Below, piece after piece: positions 63,846 through 64,000 of a stretch of 64,000 nucleotides of DNA. Origin of the DNA: Flavobacterium keumense (lineage in GTDB: Bacteria; Bacteroidota; Bacteroidia; Flavobacteriales; Flavobacteriaceae); assembly GCF_029866485.1 (NCBI RefSeq), contig NZ_CP092332.1:2418001-2482000 (forward strand). Direction: 5' to 3'. Positions within the stretch are counted from its first letter, which is position 1; each line of letters starts with the position of its first letter. The position numbers and the translations under genes were made by a program. The notes beneath the pieces are model-generated. The model ran no database searches and was not told the DNA's origin. It saw only the letters and a list, made by a program, of their open reading frames with translations.

Positions 63846-64000
63846 ATGAAGAAGCAAATCAACATTCTAATTATCACATTAATCTCAAGCCTCTGTTGCT
63901 ACGCACAAGAAATAGGTGCAATTGAAGGTACGATTATTTCCAAAGATGGTTATCCTCTTTCGGGCGTTTCCATTAAATTAGGGAAGAAAAACTCAATCTC
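63846..64000 (+). CDS. Start of a TonB-dependent receptor, cut by the window edge
   Basis: The visible 51 residues show a signal peptide (INILIITLISSLCCYAQ) and then the beginning of a carboxypeptidase-like regulatory domain (IEGTIISKDGYPLSGVSIKL), the usual N-terminus of Bacteroidota TonB-dependent receptors. The domain call rests on this short part; substrate class cannot be told. Confidence 0.7.
   Translation, partial: MKKQINILIITLISSLCCYAQEIGAIEGTIISKDGYPLSGVSIKLGKKNSI

Overview
The window is from a low-GC member of the Bacteroidota, most likely a Flavobacterium or close relative. The evidence is the gene set (lumazine synthase, GSIII beside a GSII-type enzyme, the parA-parB-DUF5683-dapB-lepB-wbqC run, GIN-domain and PspC proteins), the near absence of Shine-Dalgarno sequences, and promoters of the Bacteroidota type (TTTG or TTG, about 19 nt, then TAnnTTTG), seen cleanly before the tRNA-Pro gene and before the TonB-receptor gene at the right edge.

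Positions 1 to about 21,104 are the right part of an integrated mobile element. Its right end is a 43-nt copy of the 3' part of a CAT-anticodon tRNA gene (21,062-21,104) with no 5' half, which is what integration into a tRNA gene leaves at the distal end. Two GCGTGAGGA direct repeats lie about 80-100 nt inside that end. The left end is outside the window. The backbone holds a ParB-like/DNA-methyltransferase-like fusion with altered catalytic motifs (1109-2908), a primase-like/SF2 helicase replication protein (3820-6267), a serine recombinase with a membrane-anchored HExxH protein (6468-7548), and a decayed gene region (7648-7901).

The element's cargo has three parts. A KAP-type P-loop NTPase with an XRE regulator occupies 8459-10,879. 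A bacteriocin-like locus runs from 11,185 to about 18,286: a DUF6734 glycosyltransferase-like protein, a double-glycine precursor peptide, several small membrane proteins (immunity candidates), a CxxC thioredoxin-like protein, a C39-peptidase ABC exporter and two HTH regulators. A two-gene operon (19,253-20,654) pairs a soluble protein with a four-helix membrane protein. An 18-bp palindrome (AGGTGTCAATTGACACCT and variants) recurs five times, only in the element and only between genes. A pair of ATTATCTGTTT boxes with a 21-bp period precedes both the DUF6734 gene and the precursor gene at nearly the same distance from each start. Two genes of the bacteriocin locus carry single-base frameshifts in homopolymers, one exactly in the LSGGQ motif of the exporter.

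From 21,105 onward the sequence is chromosomal. In order it holds: an arsenic operon (arsR, DUF6428, arsenate reductase-like, ACR3 pump); a PadR-PspC-GIN envelope-stress-like cluster; trxB; tRNA-Pro(TGG); the parA/parB to wbqC run; a minus-strand block with an EEP-family protein, two rhomboids and mutL; ribH and a TPR protein; recF, a rhodanese-thioredoxin lipoprotein, DUF2461, murB, a GT2 glycosyltransferase, an ECF sigma factor, lipA and a GAPDH; lpxK facing a Nif3-like protein and a coiled-coil protein; an alpha/beta hydrolase and rluF; divergent GSIII and GSII-type glutamine synthetases; DUF1543 and purU; then a hydrolase, pyrF and prfA on the minus strand; a DUF6265 lipoprotein; and the start of a TonB-dependent receptor. 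This part is ordinary housekeeping sequence with many clear hairpin terminators.
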